IMG/VR virus record: IMGVR_UViG_3300046532_000866
Span: 1-26,952 of that record
DNA: 26,952 bases
Direction: 5' to 3' (one strand)
DNA from: a virus
In this document: in pieces, positions 1 through 6,191 of the stretch
How positions within the stretch are numbered: position 1 is the first letter of the stretch
Layout of the letters: each line of letters opens with the position of its first letter
Program-made: the position numbers and the translations under genes
The notes under the pieces: generated by a model
What the model was told of the DNA's origin: nothing
Database searches by the model: none
Seen by the model: only the letters and a program-made list of their open reading frames with translations

Positions 1-342
1 TCTAGGAACGAAGTCGAGATTGACCTTAATAAGTTCATGGCAATGGTAGCTGAGATTGGCGATTTAAAAGATCAGATCAGAACGCTAGAGAATGACAAAG
101 AGCCAGATAACCCATGGCAGAGATGGATATGGTTATCAAACATGGTAGACTCATGGAGAATATTCCCCAGAGCCTTCCTTAGTGTATATATCTTTTTACT
201 ATATTACTGTGTAATGTGGTTTATGGAGCTAGAAGATCCTACTATGGAACAATCGGGACTAATCTCTATTGTTGTAGGTGCAGGAGCAGCTTGGTTCGGT
301 CTTTACGCTGGCACAGCTAAAGATAAGATAAACGGCAAGTAA
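1..342 (+). CDS. membrane protein, 5' end cut by window (holin-like topology)
   Basis: The frame is open from base 1 with no stop before the ATG at 37, so the gene probably begins upstream. The visible N-terminus is polar and partly helical (VAEIGDLKDQIRTLEND). It is followed by two hydrophobic segments: FLSVYIFLLYYCVMWFMEL and a small-residue segment around ISIVVGAGAAWFGLYAG. The C-terminus is lysine-rich. A short coiled-coil head with two membrane helices fits phage holin or inner-membrane proteins, and holins of marine phages often look like this. No diagnostic motif was seen, so function is unassigned. It ends just before the promoter at 369-397 and so belongs to an upstream transcription unit. 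Confident as a gene, weak on role. Confidence 0.75.
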   Translation, partial: SRNEVEIDLNKFMAMVAEIGDLKDQIRTLENDKEPDNPWQRWIWLSNMVDSWRIFPRAFLSVYIFLLYYCVMWFMELEDPTMEQSGLISIVVGAGAAWFGLYAGTAKDKINGK

Positions 343-368
343 TACCTATACGAATGGAAAAACAGTTC

Positions 369-397
369 TTGACAGAACCTTAAATTTCTAGTATAAT
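369..397 (+). promoter_or_regulatory. sigma70-type promoter P1
   Basis: TTGACA at 369-374, 17 bp spacer, TATAAT at 392-397, preceded by CAGTTC. The predicted +1 is A404. It is near-identical to the promoters at 5021 and 26047, including the bases after the -10 (TATAATATACTCAT, as at 5044). It drives the block of small genes that starts at 634. Confidence 0.93.
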
Positions 398-403
398 ATA
401 CTC

Positions 404-633
404 ATATTAAAATATAAAACCAAAGATTTACGAATCGGCGGTTAAGCAGATTAGAGCCCCTCTCAGGAAAAGTGAACAGAGGACTAGAGAATACGAAACC
501 TTATATATTAAAGATAGTGTGAACGCTATAGAAGTAAATAACACAACAAATATAAACAAAGGTTAACGACTCAGTATTATGTACCTGCCCAATGGGATTG
601 AGAGGGTGTCTCTTTCTTTTTAGGAGAAAGATT
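404..633 (+). other. long 5' leader without a clear gene
   Basis: This is the roughly 230-nt untranslated leader predicted from promoter P1. A short hairpin is possible between CCTCT (459-463) and AGAGG (478-482). A second can form around the ribosome binding site, with CTTTC (615-619) and GAAAG (626-630) pairing and AGGA in the loop. A 14-codon frame (ATG 579, stop TAG 621-623 overlapping the AGGAG) is present but has no good ribosome binding site. I see no tRNA or known riboswitch fold. Confidence 0.4.
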
Positions 634-873
634 ATGGCAAGGAAAGAGGTCATAAAAGAAAATATAGTAGAAGCAGAAGGTGTACGGACATACGAAATTG
701 ATGGACATAGAGTCACATTACCAGTAGATTGGGATGACGATAGAATACAAGCATGGGTGGAGAAGTCCCGAAACGATATGCATTTACGCAGAAATTTAAA
801 AATGATTAAGAAAAATGGTAGTGCTGCTTTACTACGAGCCTTTAGACAGAATGGATCGAGGCACGGAGAATGA
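634..873 (+). CDS. small conserved phage protein, unknown function
   Basis: 79 residues. The ATG at 634 is chosen because TTTAGGAGA at 619-627 is a strong ribosome binding site. An in-frame ATG at 592 would add 14 unlikely residues (MGLRGCLFLF...) and has no such site. The protein has a short beta-type segment (RTYEIDGHRVTLPVDWDDDRIQAWV) followed by a very basic C-terminal half (MHLRRNLKMIKKN, LLRAFRQNGSRHGE), which suggests nucleic-acid contact. It is first in the P1 operon and ends in an ATGA overlap with the next frame. I do not recognise the family. Confidence 0.7.
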   Translation: MARKEVIKENIVEAEGVRTYEIDGHRVTLPVDWDDDRIQAWVEKSRNDMHLRRNLKMIKKNGSAALLRAFRQNGSRHGE

Positions 874-893
874 TTGGAGTACTAGGAGATAAT

Positions 894-1061
894 ATGAAGA
901 CTATGGAACATTCTGCAGTTTTGAGGAATAACCTACAACAGCAGCAGATAGAAATTGAAAAACAGATATCTGTGCTAGAAGGTCAACTTCAGAAACAGAA
1001 AGAGTATCTTGCCAAAATAGAGGGCGGATTGGATGTACTTGATGAATTAGCTAAAAGCTAG
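894..1061 (+). CDS. small coiled-coil protein
   Basis: 55 residues. The ATG at 894 is preceded by AGGAG at 884-888. An alternative ATG at 870 overlaps the upstream stop as ATGA and would add MIGVLGDN. The body is one amphipathic helix with heptad-like spacing and many Gln/Glu/Lys (NNLQQQQIEIEKQISVLE and GQLQKQKEYLAKIEGGL). Short helical proteins of this kind, ending in a G-x-hydrophobic-x-x-L turn, are common in tailed phages and remain uncharacterised. The stop TAG shares its G with the GTG start of the following oxygenase-like gene, so the two are translationally coupled. Confidence 0.7.
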   Translation: MKTMEHSAVLRNNLQQQQIEIEKQISVLEGQLQKQKEYLAKIEGGLDVLDELAKS

Positions 1062-1726
1062 TGATTTGGGTTATTGACGATTTTTATCCAAATCCTGACG
1101 AAGTGCGGGAAAAAGCTCTACAGCTAGAGTACACAAGTGGTATAAGTAAAGATAAGAAGCAACTGGGTAGAGTATTTCACCCAGGCCATCGGAAGCTGAC
1201 ATCAAACTCACCAGACCCTTTTTGGATAAAGAATAACATTTACCTTAGAAATAGATGGTCACAAATAGCGCAAGCTAAAGTTCTTAAATGGACTTCTATT
1301 AACAGTAATTGTGCGTTCAACCTGGGGTATATTGATAAAGTAAACAGATTTAGTTGGATTCATTCTGATGACCCATTAGAAGATCCTACTCACTATAGAA
1401 TGTATGCTTGTGTTGTATACTTAACACCAAATCCACCTCCGAACACAGGTACTCTAATGTTTGCTAGTAAAGGCAACATTAGAGATGTACAGATGAAAGG
1501 AGGACAGAAGTCAAAGTTCTACCCACCCATTAGAGGAAGTTATCTCGATAATCCAGTCAGCGTTGATAGAGACTGGACAGTTCATATGAGTGTAGCAAAT
1601 AGATATAATCGTTGTATAATGTACGAAGCTGATATGCTTCACGCTCCTGAGGACGCAGGCTTTGGCGAAACAAAGCAAACTGCTCGATTAACACAAATAG
1701 GATTTTGGCATGGCGAACAACGATAA
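1061..1726 (+). CDS. DUF6445-like 2OG-Fe(II) oxygenase-fold protein
   Basis: 221 residues from GTG 1061, coupled to the upstream stop. The N-terminus VIDDFYPNPDEVREKALQL is typical of the DUF6445 group of 2-oxoglutarate/Fe(II) oxygenase-like proteins. A plausible facial triad is visible: H101 and D103 in WIHSDD, H194 in LHAPED, and a possible 2OG-binding R209 in TARLTQIGFW. Between them lie the expected core strands (YACVVYLT, GTLMF). Such proteins are frequent in cyanophages and other marine phages, but their substrates are unknown. Family membership is inferred from motif pattern. The catalytic residues look intact, in contrast to the protein at 19938. The end overlaps the DUF3310 gene by 17 bp. 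Confidence 0.72.
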   Translation: MIWVIDDFYPNPDEVREKALQLEYTSGISKDKKQLGRVFHPGHRKLTSNSPDPFWIKNNIYLRNRWSQIAQAKVLKWTSINSNCAFNLGYIDKVNRFSWIHSDDPLEDPTHYRMYACVVYLTPNPPPNTGTLMFASKGNIRDVQMKGGQKSKFYPPIRGSYLDNPVSVDRDWTVHMSVANRYNRCIMYEADMLHAPEDAGFGETKQTARLTQIGFWHGEQR

Positions 1727-2018
1727 AATAGAATACAAATTTAATGAAGATGTAGTGCTAAATACACTAAAAAGCTACATTGATACAACTTACAACCAAC
1801 ACTACGCTAGTGGAAAGATTCAGGCTACTGAGTTCATATTCGATAGTGAGCATGGTGAAGGTTTTTGTATGGGTAATATTATGAAGTATGCCCAGCGGTA
1901 TGGTAAGAAAGAAGGGCATAACCCTGCTGACTTACTTAAAGTTATTCATTATGCTATAATGCTTTATGGCAAGAAACACACATTAGTATTAGACGGAGAG
2001 GATTATGGCAACAGTTAA
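1710..2018 (+). CDS. DUF3310 family protein
   Basis: 102 residues. The region FIFDSEHGEGFCMGNIMKYA followed by QRYGKKEGHNPADLLKVIHYAI matches the DUF3310 signature, in which a G-N-x-x-KY-x-x-R-x-x-K core is followed by an acidic/Ala helix. This fold is carried by many tailed phages, sometimes fused to nucleotide kinase domains, and its biochemical role is unknown. The start at ATG 1710 lies inside the preceding gene and the end overlaps the HTH gene by 14 bp, so it is part of one polycistronic message. Family call is good; function is open. Confidence 0.8.
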   Translation: MANNDKIEYKFNEDVVLNTLKSYIDTTYNQHYASGKIQATEFIFDSEHGEGFCMGNIMKYAQRYGKKEGHNPADLLKVIHYAIMLYGKKHTLVLDGEDYGNS

Positions 2019-2706
2019 GAAAAAAGCACACGAAAATTTAACTACAGAAAGTATTAACGAAGTAATTGCACAACTTGCTAGCGATTCCCCAATAACAAAG
2101 AAAGAAGCTTGCGACTTTCTGAATATAAGGTATAACACGACCAGACTTCAGAAAATCATTGATGAGCACAACGAAGTTTGGGAATTTAGAGAGAAGCGTA
2201 AAAGCCAAAATAGAGGAAAGGGCGCAACGAGAGAAGAGATTAAGTCAGTAATTAAGATGTATTTGGAAGGCGATAATGTCTCCGAAATATCTACTGGACT
2301 GTATCGTTCTAACGCATTTGTAAAAGCTATTATAGAGCGCGTCGGTATTCCTGAAAAGTTACCCGCAGGCTTTAGTAGAACTACAGATATTATGTTGCCC
2401 GAACCATGTGTTGCCGAATCCTTTGAGGAAGGCGAAAAGGTATGGAGCGCTAGGGACAATGGGATTGCTACTATTAAGAAAGAGCATAGCCTAGAGTACC
2501 AAGCAAGCAGACCTGGACTAACACACATGGATTACGAAGCAAAGTACGGAGCAAAAGGATACGCAATATATGTCCACACTCCCTGCGATACTTCAAAGAC
2601 TTTATTTCCTTGGCTAGAGGGTAAGAATATGGGGCACAACTCCTTTTCTATTGCCTACGATCTTGGGAGCTTAAAGCATTTGGAGCAGTATGGAGTCAAC
2701 ATATAG
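2005..2706 (+). CDS. HTH-containing phage DNA-binding protein
   Basis: 233 residues from ATG 2005, with GGAGAGG just upstream. The N-terminal third carries a helix-turn-helix-like stretch (ITKKEACDFLNIRYNTTRLQ). A basic hinge follows (REKRKSQNRGKGATREE), then a second helical unit (IKSVIKMYLEGDNVSEIS, GLYRSNAFVKAIIERVGIP). The C-terminal half is a mixed alpha/beta domain rich in aromatic residues (KYGAKGYAIYVHTP, LFPWLEGK) without a motif I can name. The overall form, two HTH units plus a C-terminal domain, is known from uncharacterised marine phage proteins. A transcription-regulatory role is inference. It overlaps the next gene by 17 bp. Confidence 0.7.
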   Translation: MATVKKKAHENLTTESINEVIAQLASDSPITKKEACDFLNIRYNTTRLQKIIDEHNEVWEFREKRKSQNRGKGATREEIKSVIKMYLEGDNVSEISTGLYRSNAFVKAIIERVGIPEKLPAGFSRTTDIMLPEPCVAESFEEGEKVWSARDNGIATIKKEHSLEYQASRPGLTHMDYEAKYGAKGYAIYVHTPCDTSKTLFPWLEGKNMGHNSFSIAYDLGSLKHLEQYGVNI

Positions 2707-2956
2707 TATAGTCGCAGCATTGTGGGCAACCACATGGTTACTTGCGCAATGGAGGATCTTTTACCCTAGTTTAATGATTCTTCATGAGATGGAGCCCACC
2801 AATATTACGATAAGATGGTGGCCGGCTGCATGGATCATATTTGGAATAGGTAGCTTTATTTTTGTACCTGTTTTACTTTTTCCTGTAATTATTGACAAGT
2901 ACAGGGATGCCTTCGTAGAGAATTATGTACGAAGTCTGTTAACGGAGAGAGACTAA
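2690..2956 (+). CDS. small two-helix membrane protein
   Basis: 88 residues. Two hydrophobic segments are evident: STYSIVAALWATTWLLAQW near the N-terminus and AAWIIFGIGSFIFVPVLLF in the centre. The hydrophilic tail is charged (DKYRDAFVENYVRSLLTERD). No signal cleavage site or lipobox is visible. The stop codon shares its last A with the ATG of the next small gene (TAATG). Inner-membrane localisation is likely. Whether it serves lysis, superinfection exclusion or host takeover cannot be told from sequence. Confidence 0.7.
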   Translation: MESTYSIVAALWATTWLLAQWRIFYPSLMILHEMEPTNITIRWWPAAWIIFGIGSFIFVPVLLFPVIIDKYRDAFVENYVRSLLTERD

Positions 2957-3120
2957 TGAATTATCGAATGAGAATATACGGAGTAGTAATGAAATTCAGA
3001 AAGACTGTTACTAAAACAGCAACTAATGAGATACTATGGAAAGCTACTCAAGCGGTAGCTATGTGGTGCATTATACTAAATGCCGTAGCTAACCATGGGT
3101 GGGGGTTATTAGGGATATGA
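2956..3120 (+). CDS. 54-residue small protein, possible membrane anchor
   Basis: It starts at the ATG of TAATG (2956-2958) and ends with TGA 3118-3120, itself inside an ATGA overlap with the next gene. Both junctions are typical of real phage genes. The N-terminal half is basic (MNYRMRIYGVVMKFRKTVTK). The C-terminal half has a hydrophobic helix (AVAMWCIILNAVAN) followed by a glycine-rich end. With its position next to another membrane protein, this suggests a short single-pass inner-membrane protein. No homology is claimed. Confidence 0.55.
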   Translation: MNYRMRIYGVVMKFRKTVTKTATNEILWKATQAVAMWCIILNAVANHGWGLLGI

Positions 3121-3302
3121 TAGACAATGCTCAACATTCCCTCCTAGAATGTAATAAAAAGCTAGTAGCCCTACTAGACAAGCTAAATAAAATAGATACA
3201 AGAGCAACGCCTCATCAGGTTAATAACCAGATAGATGATGCAAAAGCTTTGGCTCGGGAGCTTAGTCATGAGACAAAGTATTTACATAGAACTTGGCGAT
3301 AA
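3117..3302 (+). CDS. small helical protein, unknown
   Basis: 61 residues from ATG 3117, which forms ATGA with the upstream stop. A GTG at 3099 in the same frame is an alternative but would overlap the upstream gene more. The protein is all-helical and coiled-coil-like (IDNAQHSLLECNKKLVALLD, LNKIDTRATPHQVNNQID, AKALARELSHETKYLH). Its last 35 bases overlap the start of the sulfotransferase-like gene. No recognisable family. Confidence 0.6.
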   Translation: MIDNAQHSLLECNKKLVALLDKLNKIDTRATPHQVNNQIDDAKALARELSHETKYLHRTWR

Positions 3303-3627
3303 GAAGATTGGCGTAGTTCGTAACCCTTATGAAAGGGTTGTAAATCTGTACCGCGAAAGTTGGAATTGGTGTGGTTTTGAGAAGTGGTTAGCAAAAGCTG
3401 AAATACTATCTCAGACCGAAGTATACAGAGATTGTATCTTTGTAGTGACTTTAGAGTCGTGGGAATCAGACTTTAAAGCGTTAGGTATAACCCCTGACAA
3501 AAAGAGTATGGAATTGCTCTACAAAAAGTATTCTAGCGATTATAGAAGGTGGTATGACACTTCATTGAAAGATATGATAACCCCCATAGCACAGACAGAC
3601 CTAGACACCTACGGGTATAGGTTTTAA
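3268..3627 (+). CDS. short sulfotransferase-like protein lacking the N-terminal PAPS loop
   Basis: 119 residues. ATG 3268 is chosen because CGGGAG at 3255-3260 is a good ribosome binding site. An upstream ATG at 3235 lacks one. IGVVRNPYERVVNLYRESW resembles the 3'-phosphosulfate-binding region of carbohydrate sulfotransferases (R-x-P-x-x-R-x-x-S-x-Y), with Asn in place of Ser. The C-terminus (YDTSLKDMITPIAQTDLDTY, ending GYRF) resembles the usual end of that family (acidic residue, then a Y/F-G-Y-x-F). The usual N-terminal P-K-x-G-x-T/S loop is missing and the protein is about half family length. It could be a degenerate or minimal enzyme or a PAPS-binding protein. It is the last gene before promoter P2. 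Confidence 0.55.
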   Translation: MRQSIYIELGDKKIGVVRNPYERVVNLYRESWNWCGFEKWLAKAEILSQTEVYRDCIFVVTLESWESDFKALGITPDKKSMELLYKKYSSDYRRWYDTSLKDMITPIAQTDLDTYGYRF

Positions 3628-3637
3628 AAAATAGTTC

Positions 3638-3666
3638 TTGACGTCGCTCTCAATTTCTTATATAAT
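3638..3666 (+). promoter_or_regulatory. sigma70-type promoter P2
   Basis: TTGACG at 3638-3643, 17 bp spacer, TATAAT at 3661-3666, with AAAATAGTTC directly upstream of the -35 as at 5011-5020. The predicted +1 is A3673, 26 nt before the first candidate start of the HTH gene. Confidence 0.93.
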
Positions 3667-3698
3667 ATACTTAGAAATTGGAACAAAAAGAGGGGCAT

Positions 3699-4151
3699 AT
3701 GGGCGATAGATACTATCAGCAGATGAGAGATTCAACTGGATGGTGCCCAGGAATGCCAGAATATTTAAAACATAAACGGAGAAAGAAAATGGCTTGGACA
3801 GACGAAGCTAAAGAAAAAGCAGTTGAAATGTATACTGCAGAAAATGCAACCCCAGAAAATTCTATGGAGATTGTCAAAGAAATTGCTGCCGAATTAGGCG
3901 AGAGCCCAAATGGTGTCAGAATGATTTTGACCAGAGCTGGTGTTTACGTTAAGAAAACTCCTGCAACTAAGTCCACTACTGGTGGAACTGGTGGCGGCGG
4001 AGGCGGCAGAGTTTCTGTTGCTGATGCTCAACAAGCAGTCAAAGATGCAATCTCTGACGCAGGCTTGGAAGCAGACGACGCTATCATAAGTAAGTTAACA
4101 GGTAAGGCTGCTAACTACTTTGCAGAGATTATAGGTAAAGTAAACAAATAG
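3699..4151 (+). CDS. HTH/SANT-like DNA-binding protein with Gly-rich linker (two candidate starts)
   Basis: 150 residues from ATG 3699 (AGAGGGG upstream), or 120 from the in-frame ATG 3789 (GGAGAAAG upstream); both sites look usable. The first 30 residues (MGDRYYQQMRDSTGWCPG...) are basic and tryptophan-containing. The core AWTDEAKEKAVEMYTAEN, then MEIVKEIAAELGESPNGVR and MILTRAGVYVKK, looks like a small helix-turn-helix domain and matches the repeats of the protein at 10510. A GGTGGGGGG linker joins it to a C-terminal helical domain (ADAQQAVKDAISDAGLEA). It is alone between P2 and a strong terminator, suggesting high dedicated expression. A DNA-binding, possibly regulatory or nucleoid-type role is inferred. 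Confidence 0.78.
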   Translation: MGDRYYQQMRDSTGWCPGMPEYLKHKRRKKMAWTDEAKEKAVEMYTAENATPENSMEIVKEIAAELGESPNGVRMILTRAGVYVKKTPATKSTTGGTGGGGGGRVSVADAQQAVKDAISDAGLEADDAIISKLTGKAANYFAEIIGKVNK

Positions 4152-4160
4152 GTAGTTCAA

Positions 4161-4197
4161 ATACCGCTAGGTAGCTTAAGTTATCTAGCGTATTTTT
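4161..4197 (+). terminator. rho-independent terminator
   Basis: ATACCGCTAGGTA (4161-4173) pairs with TATCTAGCGTAT (4182-4193) with one bulged C and one G-U pair, closed by a short loop and followed by TTTTT. It lies 10 nt after the HTH gene and ends the P2 transcription unit. Confidence 0.9.
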
Positions 4198-4272
4198 GTA
4201 CCCATAGAAACCACCTCACAGATTTAACCATTGGGTTCTTGGTAGAATGCAATTTTAACCTCAAAGGAACTC

Positions 4273-4545
4273 ATGAAGAAAGATGAATTTATCCAGCAAG
4301 TCGACAGATGCGGCGATGCGATAATCACTTACCGAAGCCAAAACAGTCATAGATTAAAATATAATGTCTGTACGCTTGACTTCGATAACAAATATATACA
4401 ATCTAAAAGAAACCGAGCAAAACCCACGGGTAACCAAGTATTACTCTTTTGCTGGGACACAGACTCTTATAGATTACTCTCCCCCGACAATGTAACTTCC
4501 ATTGTGCCTTTATCAGCGATACTAAAAAATGATAGAACTACATGA
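4273..4545 (+). CDS. small conserved marine-phage protein, unknown
   Basis: 90 residues from ATG 4273, with AAAGGAA just upstream. It is beta-rich. The pattern YNVCTLDFDNKYIQSK, a flexible basic linker, then VLLFCWDTDSYRLL and VPLSAILKN resembles an uncharacterised protein I associate with T4-like marine phages. No catalytic motif is visible. It follows a strong terminator and no clear promoter is visible in 4198-4272 (only a weak TTCTTGG at about 4236), so its transcription source is unclear. It overlaps the PC4-like gene by 17 bp. Confidence 0.65.
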   Translation: MKKDEFIQQVDRCGDAIITYRSQNSHRLKYNVCTLDFDNKYIQSKRNRAKPTGNQVLLFCWDTDSYRLLSPDNVTSIVPLSAILKNDRTT

Positions 4546-4831
4546 AGCACCTGCTCTCTATGAGAAGCTGATACACTACAACGAGGCGAAAGAAGACAAA
4601 GTATACCTCTCTATAAATACATTTAGAGACGTGGAATACTTATCACTCAGAAAATACTATCTTGACTTTGACGAGACATGGAAACCTACTAGGGAAGGGA
4701 TCAGTATGCCCCTGGACTTCACTAATAGTAAAGCCCTGTTTGAAGGACTAGTCGAAATATTATCTCTATCAGAAGTAAAAGGAATACTAGAGACTCACTT
4801 TAAAGAAACTCTTGATGAACTTTACCAATAA
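4529..4831 (+). CDS. PC4-like ssDNA-binding / transcription cofactor domain protein
   Basis: 100 residues. The segment YLSLRKYYLDFDETWKPTRE followed by GISMPLDFTNSKALFEGLVEIL fits the PC4/p15 fold. There, a strand containing [VI]R-x-[FYW]Y is followed by the W-K-P-T-K-x-G-I-S-L turn and a long dimerisation helix. PC4-type proteins bind single-stranded or melted DNA as dimers, and phages encode versions. The N-terminal 35 residues (HEAPALYEKLIHYNEA) and the C-terminal tail (LETHFKETLDELYQ) are helical additions. The domain call comes from pattern, not alignment. It would fit a role in transcription or replication fork processes alongside the SSB at 26477. Confidence 0.62.
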   Translation: MIELHEAPALYEKLIHYNEAKEDKVYLSINTFRDVEYLSLRKYYLDFDETWKPTREGISMPLDFTNSKALFEGLVEILSLSEVKGILETHFKETLDELYQ

Positions 4832-4859
4832 GACTTTTGTAACTCACCTTAAAGAATCC

Positions 4860-4888
4860 TTGACATTTCCTTAAAATCTTAGTATAAT
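4860..4888 (+). promoter_or_regulatory. sigma70-type promoter P3 (tRNA promoter)
   Basis: TTGACA at 4860-4865, 17 bp spacer, TATAAT at 4883-4888. It lacks the AGTTC element before the -35 that most of the other promoters carry. The predicted +1 near 4895 lies about 37 nt before the tRNA, so it appears dedicated to the tRNA. Confidence 0.88.
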
Positions 4889-4931
4889 AGTGTCTTGTAA
4901 ATACATTTATATAGAAAGTTTTTTCTAAAAT

Positions 4932-5008
4932 GTCCTGCTAGCTTAAATGGATAGAGCAACGGCCTTCTAAGCCGTAGGTTGCAAGTTCAAGTCTTGCGTG
5001 GGACACCA
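4932..5008 (+). tRNA. tRNA-Arg (anticodon UCU)
   Basis: Full cloverleaf. The acceptor GTCCTGC (4932-4938) pairs with GTGGGAC (4998-5004) with two G-U pairs. D stem is GCTT/GAGC. The anticodon stem ACGGC/GCCGT encloses loop CTTCTAA, giving anticodon TCT. The T stem GCAAG/CTTGC encloses TTCAAGT. The discriminator is A and CCA is encoded (5006-5008). It reads AGA, a codon used heavily in this window, so it probably supplements the host pool. It has its own promoter and abuts promoter P4 on the 3' side. Confidence 0.97.
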
Positions 5009-5020
5009 GAAAAATAGTTC

Positions 5021-5049
5021 TTGACAAAAACCTAAAAACGAAGTATAAT
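5021..5049 (+). promoter_or_regulatory. sigma70-type promoter P4 (leaderless)
   Basis: AAAATAGTTC then TTGACA at 5021-5026, 17 bp spacer, TATAAT at 5044-5049. Placing the -10 at -12 to -7 puts +1 on A5056, the first base of the ligase ATG, so the message would have no leader. Confidence 0.94.
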
Positions 5050-5055
5050 ATACTC

Positions 5056-6006
5056 ATGAATAAAGATATAAGAACATTTTTAGGCAAGTGCCGCGATGCT
5101 TACTTCAATGGACGCCCTTTGGTGCCCGATGATGTGTATGACCGCCTTGTAGATAATATAAATACGGATGAAGTGGGTTCAGCTATTAACAGTCGTTATA
5201 AGCACCCCTTTCCTATGTATTCCCTCCAAAAAGTCTTCGCTAATGAAGATACCCCTCCTGATTACGCTGGTGAAGCTATAGTAACTACTACAAAGCTTGA
5301 CGGCGCAGCCGTGTCCTTGACATATATAAATGGTATCTTTCACCAAGCACTGACTAGAGGAGATGGCAAAGCGGGACTAGACATTAGTGATAAAATGATG
5401 CACATTATTCCTCCTACGCTAGAAACATCAATTAAAGAGCTATTCTCAGGTGTGAGACAAATCACAGGAGAAGTAGTAGCCCCCAAAGAGATTCCTAACT
5501 CTAGGAACTATGCGGCAGGTGCACTTAATTTGAAAGATGTTAACGAATTTAAAAAAAGAGACTTAACCTTTATTGCATACGGATTACAGAATCCTGTGGG
5601 CAGACGTTGGCTAGAAGATATGAACTTATTGAGCAATTGGTTCAATGTTATATCTGAATCTGATTGGTCGCAGTTCCCAAACGATGGAATTGTATTTCGC
5701 GTAGATAGATACGCTAGTTTTGAGAAGCTAGGTTACACTGCACACCACCCTCGCGGAGCATACGCTTACAAGACCAGGGCTGCAGGAGTAGTAACTAAAT
5801 TGCTAGGTGTGGAATGGAATACAGGTAAGAGTGGAGTTATTGCTCCTATTGCTCACCTAGAACCTATAAACATTGGAGGAGCTACAGTATCCAGGGCTAC
5901 ATTACATAATCTCGCATTTATTGATGAGATGATGCTAGAGATTGGATGTGATGTAGAAGTTATTAGAAGTGGGGAAATTATCCCCAAAATAGTGAGGAGA
6001 GTATGA
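5056..6006 (+). CDS. ligA: NAD+-dependent DNA ligase, adenylation + OB half (subunit A)
   Basis: 316 residues. Residues 10-30 keep a minimal NAD-binding Ia-like helix (DAYFNGRPLVPDDVYDRL). The nucleotidyltransferase domain follows, with catalytic K80 in TTKLDG, TRGDGKAGLDIS, GEVVAPKE, PNSRNYAAGALNLKD, DGIVFRVDR and AYKTRAAG. The OB fold comes next (TGKSGVIAPIAHLEPINI, TVSRATLHN, SGEIIPKI). The zinc finger, HhH and BRCT domains of full LigA (about 670 residues) are absent here and are encoded at 9752. Phage T5 also encodes NAD+ ligase as two subunits. It would seal nicks during replication. No ribosome binding site precedes the ATG and promoter P4 predicts a leaderless transcript. The end overlaps the next gene as ATGA. 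Confidence 0.95.
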   Translation: MNKDIRTFLGKCRDAYFNGRPLVPDDVYDRLVDNINTDEVGSAINSRYKHPFPMYSLQKVFANEDTPPDYAGEAIVTTTKLDGAAVSLTYINGIFHQALTRGDGKAGLDISDKMMHIIPPTLETSIKELFSGVRQITGEVVAPKEIPNSRNYAAGALNLKDVNEFKKRDLTFIAYGLQNPVGRRWLEDMNLLSNWFNVISESDWSQFPNDGIVFRVDRYASFEKLGYTAHHPRGAYAYKTRAAGVVTKLLGVEWNTGKSGVIAPIAHLEPINIGGATVSRATLHNLAFIDEMMLEIGCDVEVIRSGEIIPKIVRRV

Positions 6007-6191
6007 TTTTATACTTAGAAGAACAATTGATTAAGGCATACCGAGCGTATGTCACACACATTCCGCTAGGATCCACCATACCAGATATCGAATTCTTTAG
6101 GAAGATGATTGAGGAGGAGGATAACGCAGATTTTTTTGAGGAGTTATTGTATGAGTGGGAAACCCTTAGATCTCAACGAGAAACCCACTAA
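6003..6191 (+). CDS. small acidic helical protein
   Basis: 62 residues, starting in an ATGA overlap with the ligase stop. The sequence is helical and acidic (FRKMIEEEDNADFFEELLYE), with N-terminal YLEEQLIKAYRAYV. No family is recognised. It follows the ligase half directly and could be a partner, but nothing in the sequence proves this. Its 3' part overlaps a further small frame at 6151-6249. Confidence 0.6.
   Translation: MILYLEEQLIKAYRAYVTHIPLGSTIPDIEFFRKMIEEEDNADFFEELLYEWETLRSQRETH

Noticed and set aside
579-623. 14-codon upstream frame with stop overlapping the ribosome binding site
   Set aside because: It has no convincing ribosome binding site of its own, so it is listed within the leader only and not as a gene.
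2148-2528. Minus-strand frame of 126 codons
   Set aside because: It lies entirely inside the HTH gene, is antisense, has no ribosome binding site, and its composition mirrors the + strand gene. The same applies to the other minus-strand frames (for example 501-716, 7370-7693, 17050-17316, 25656-25952).
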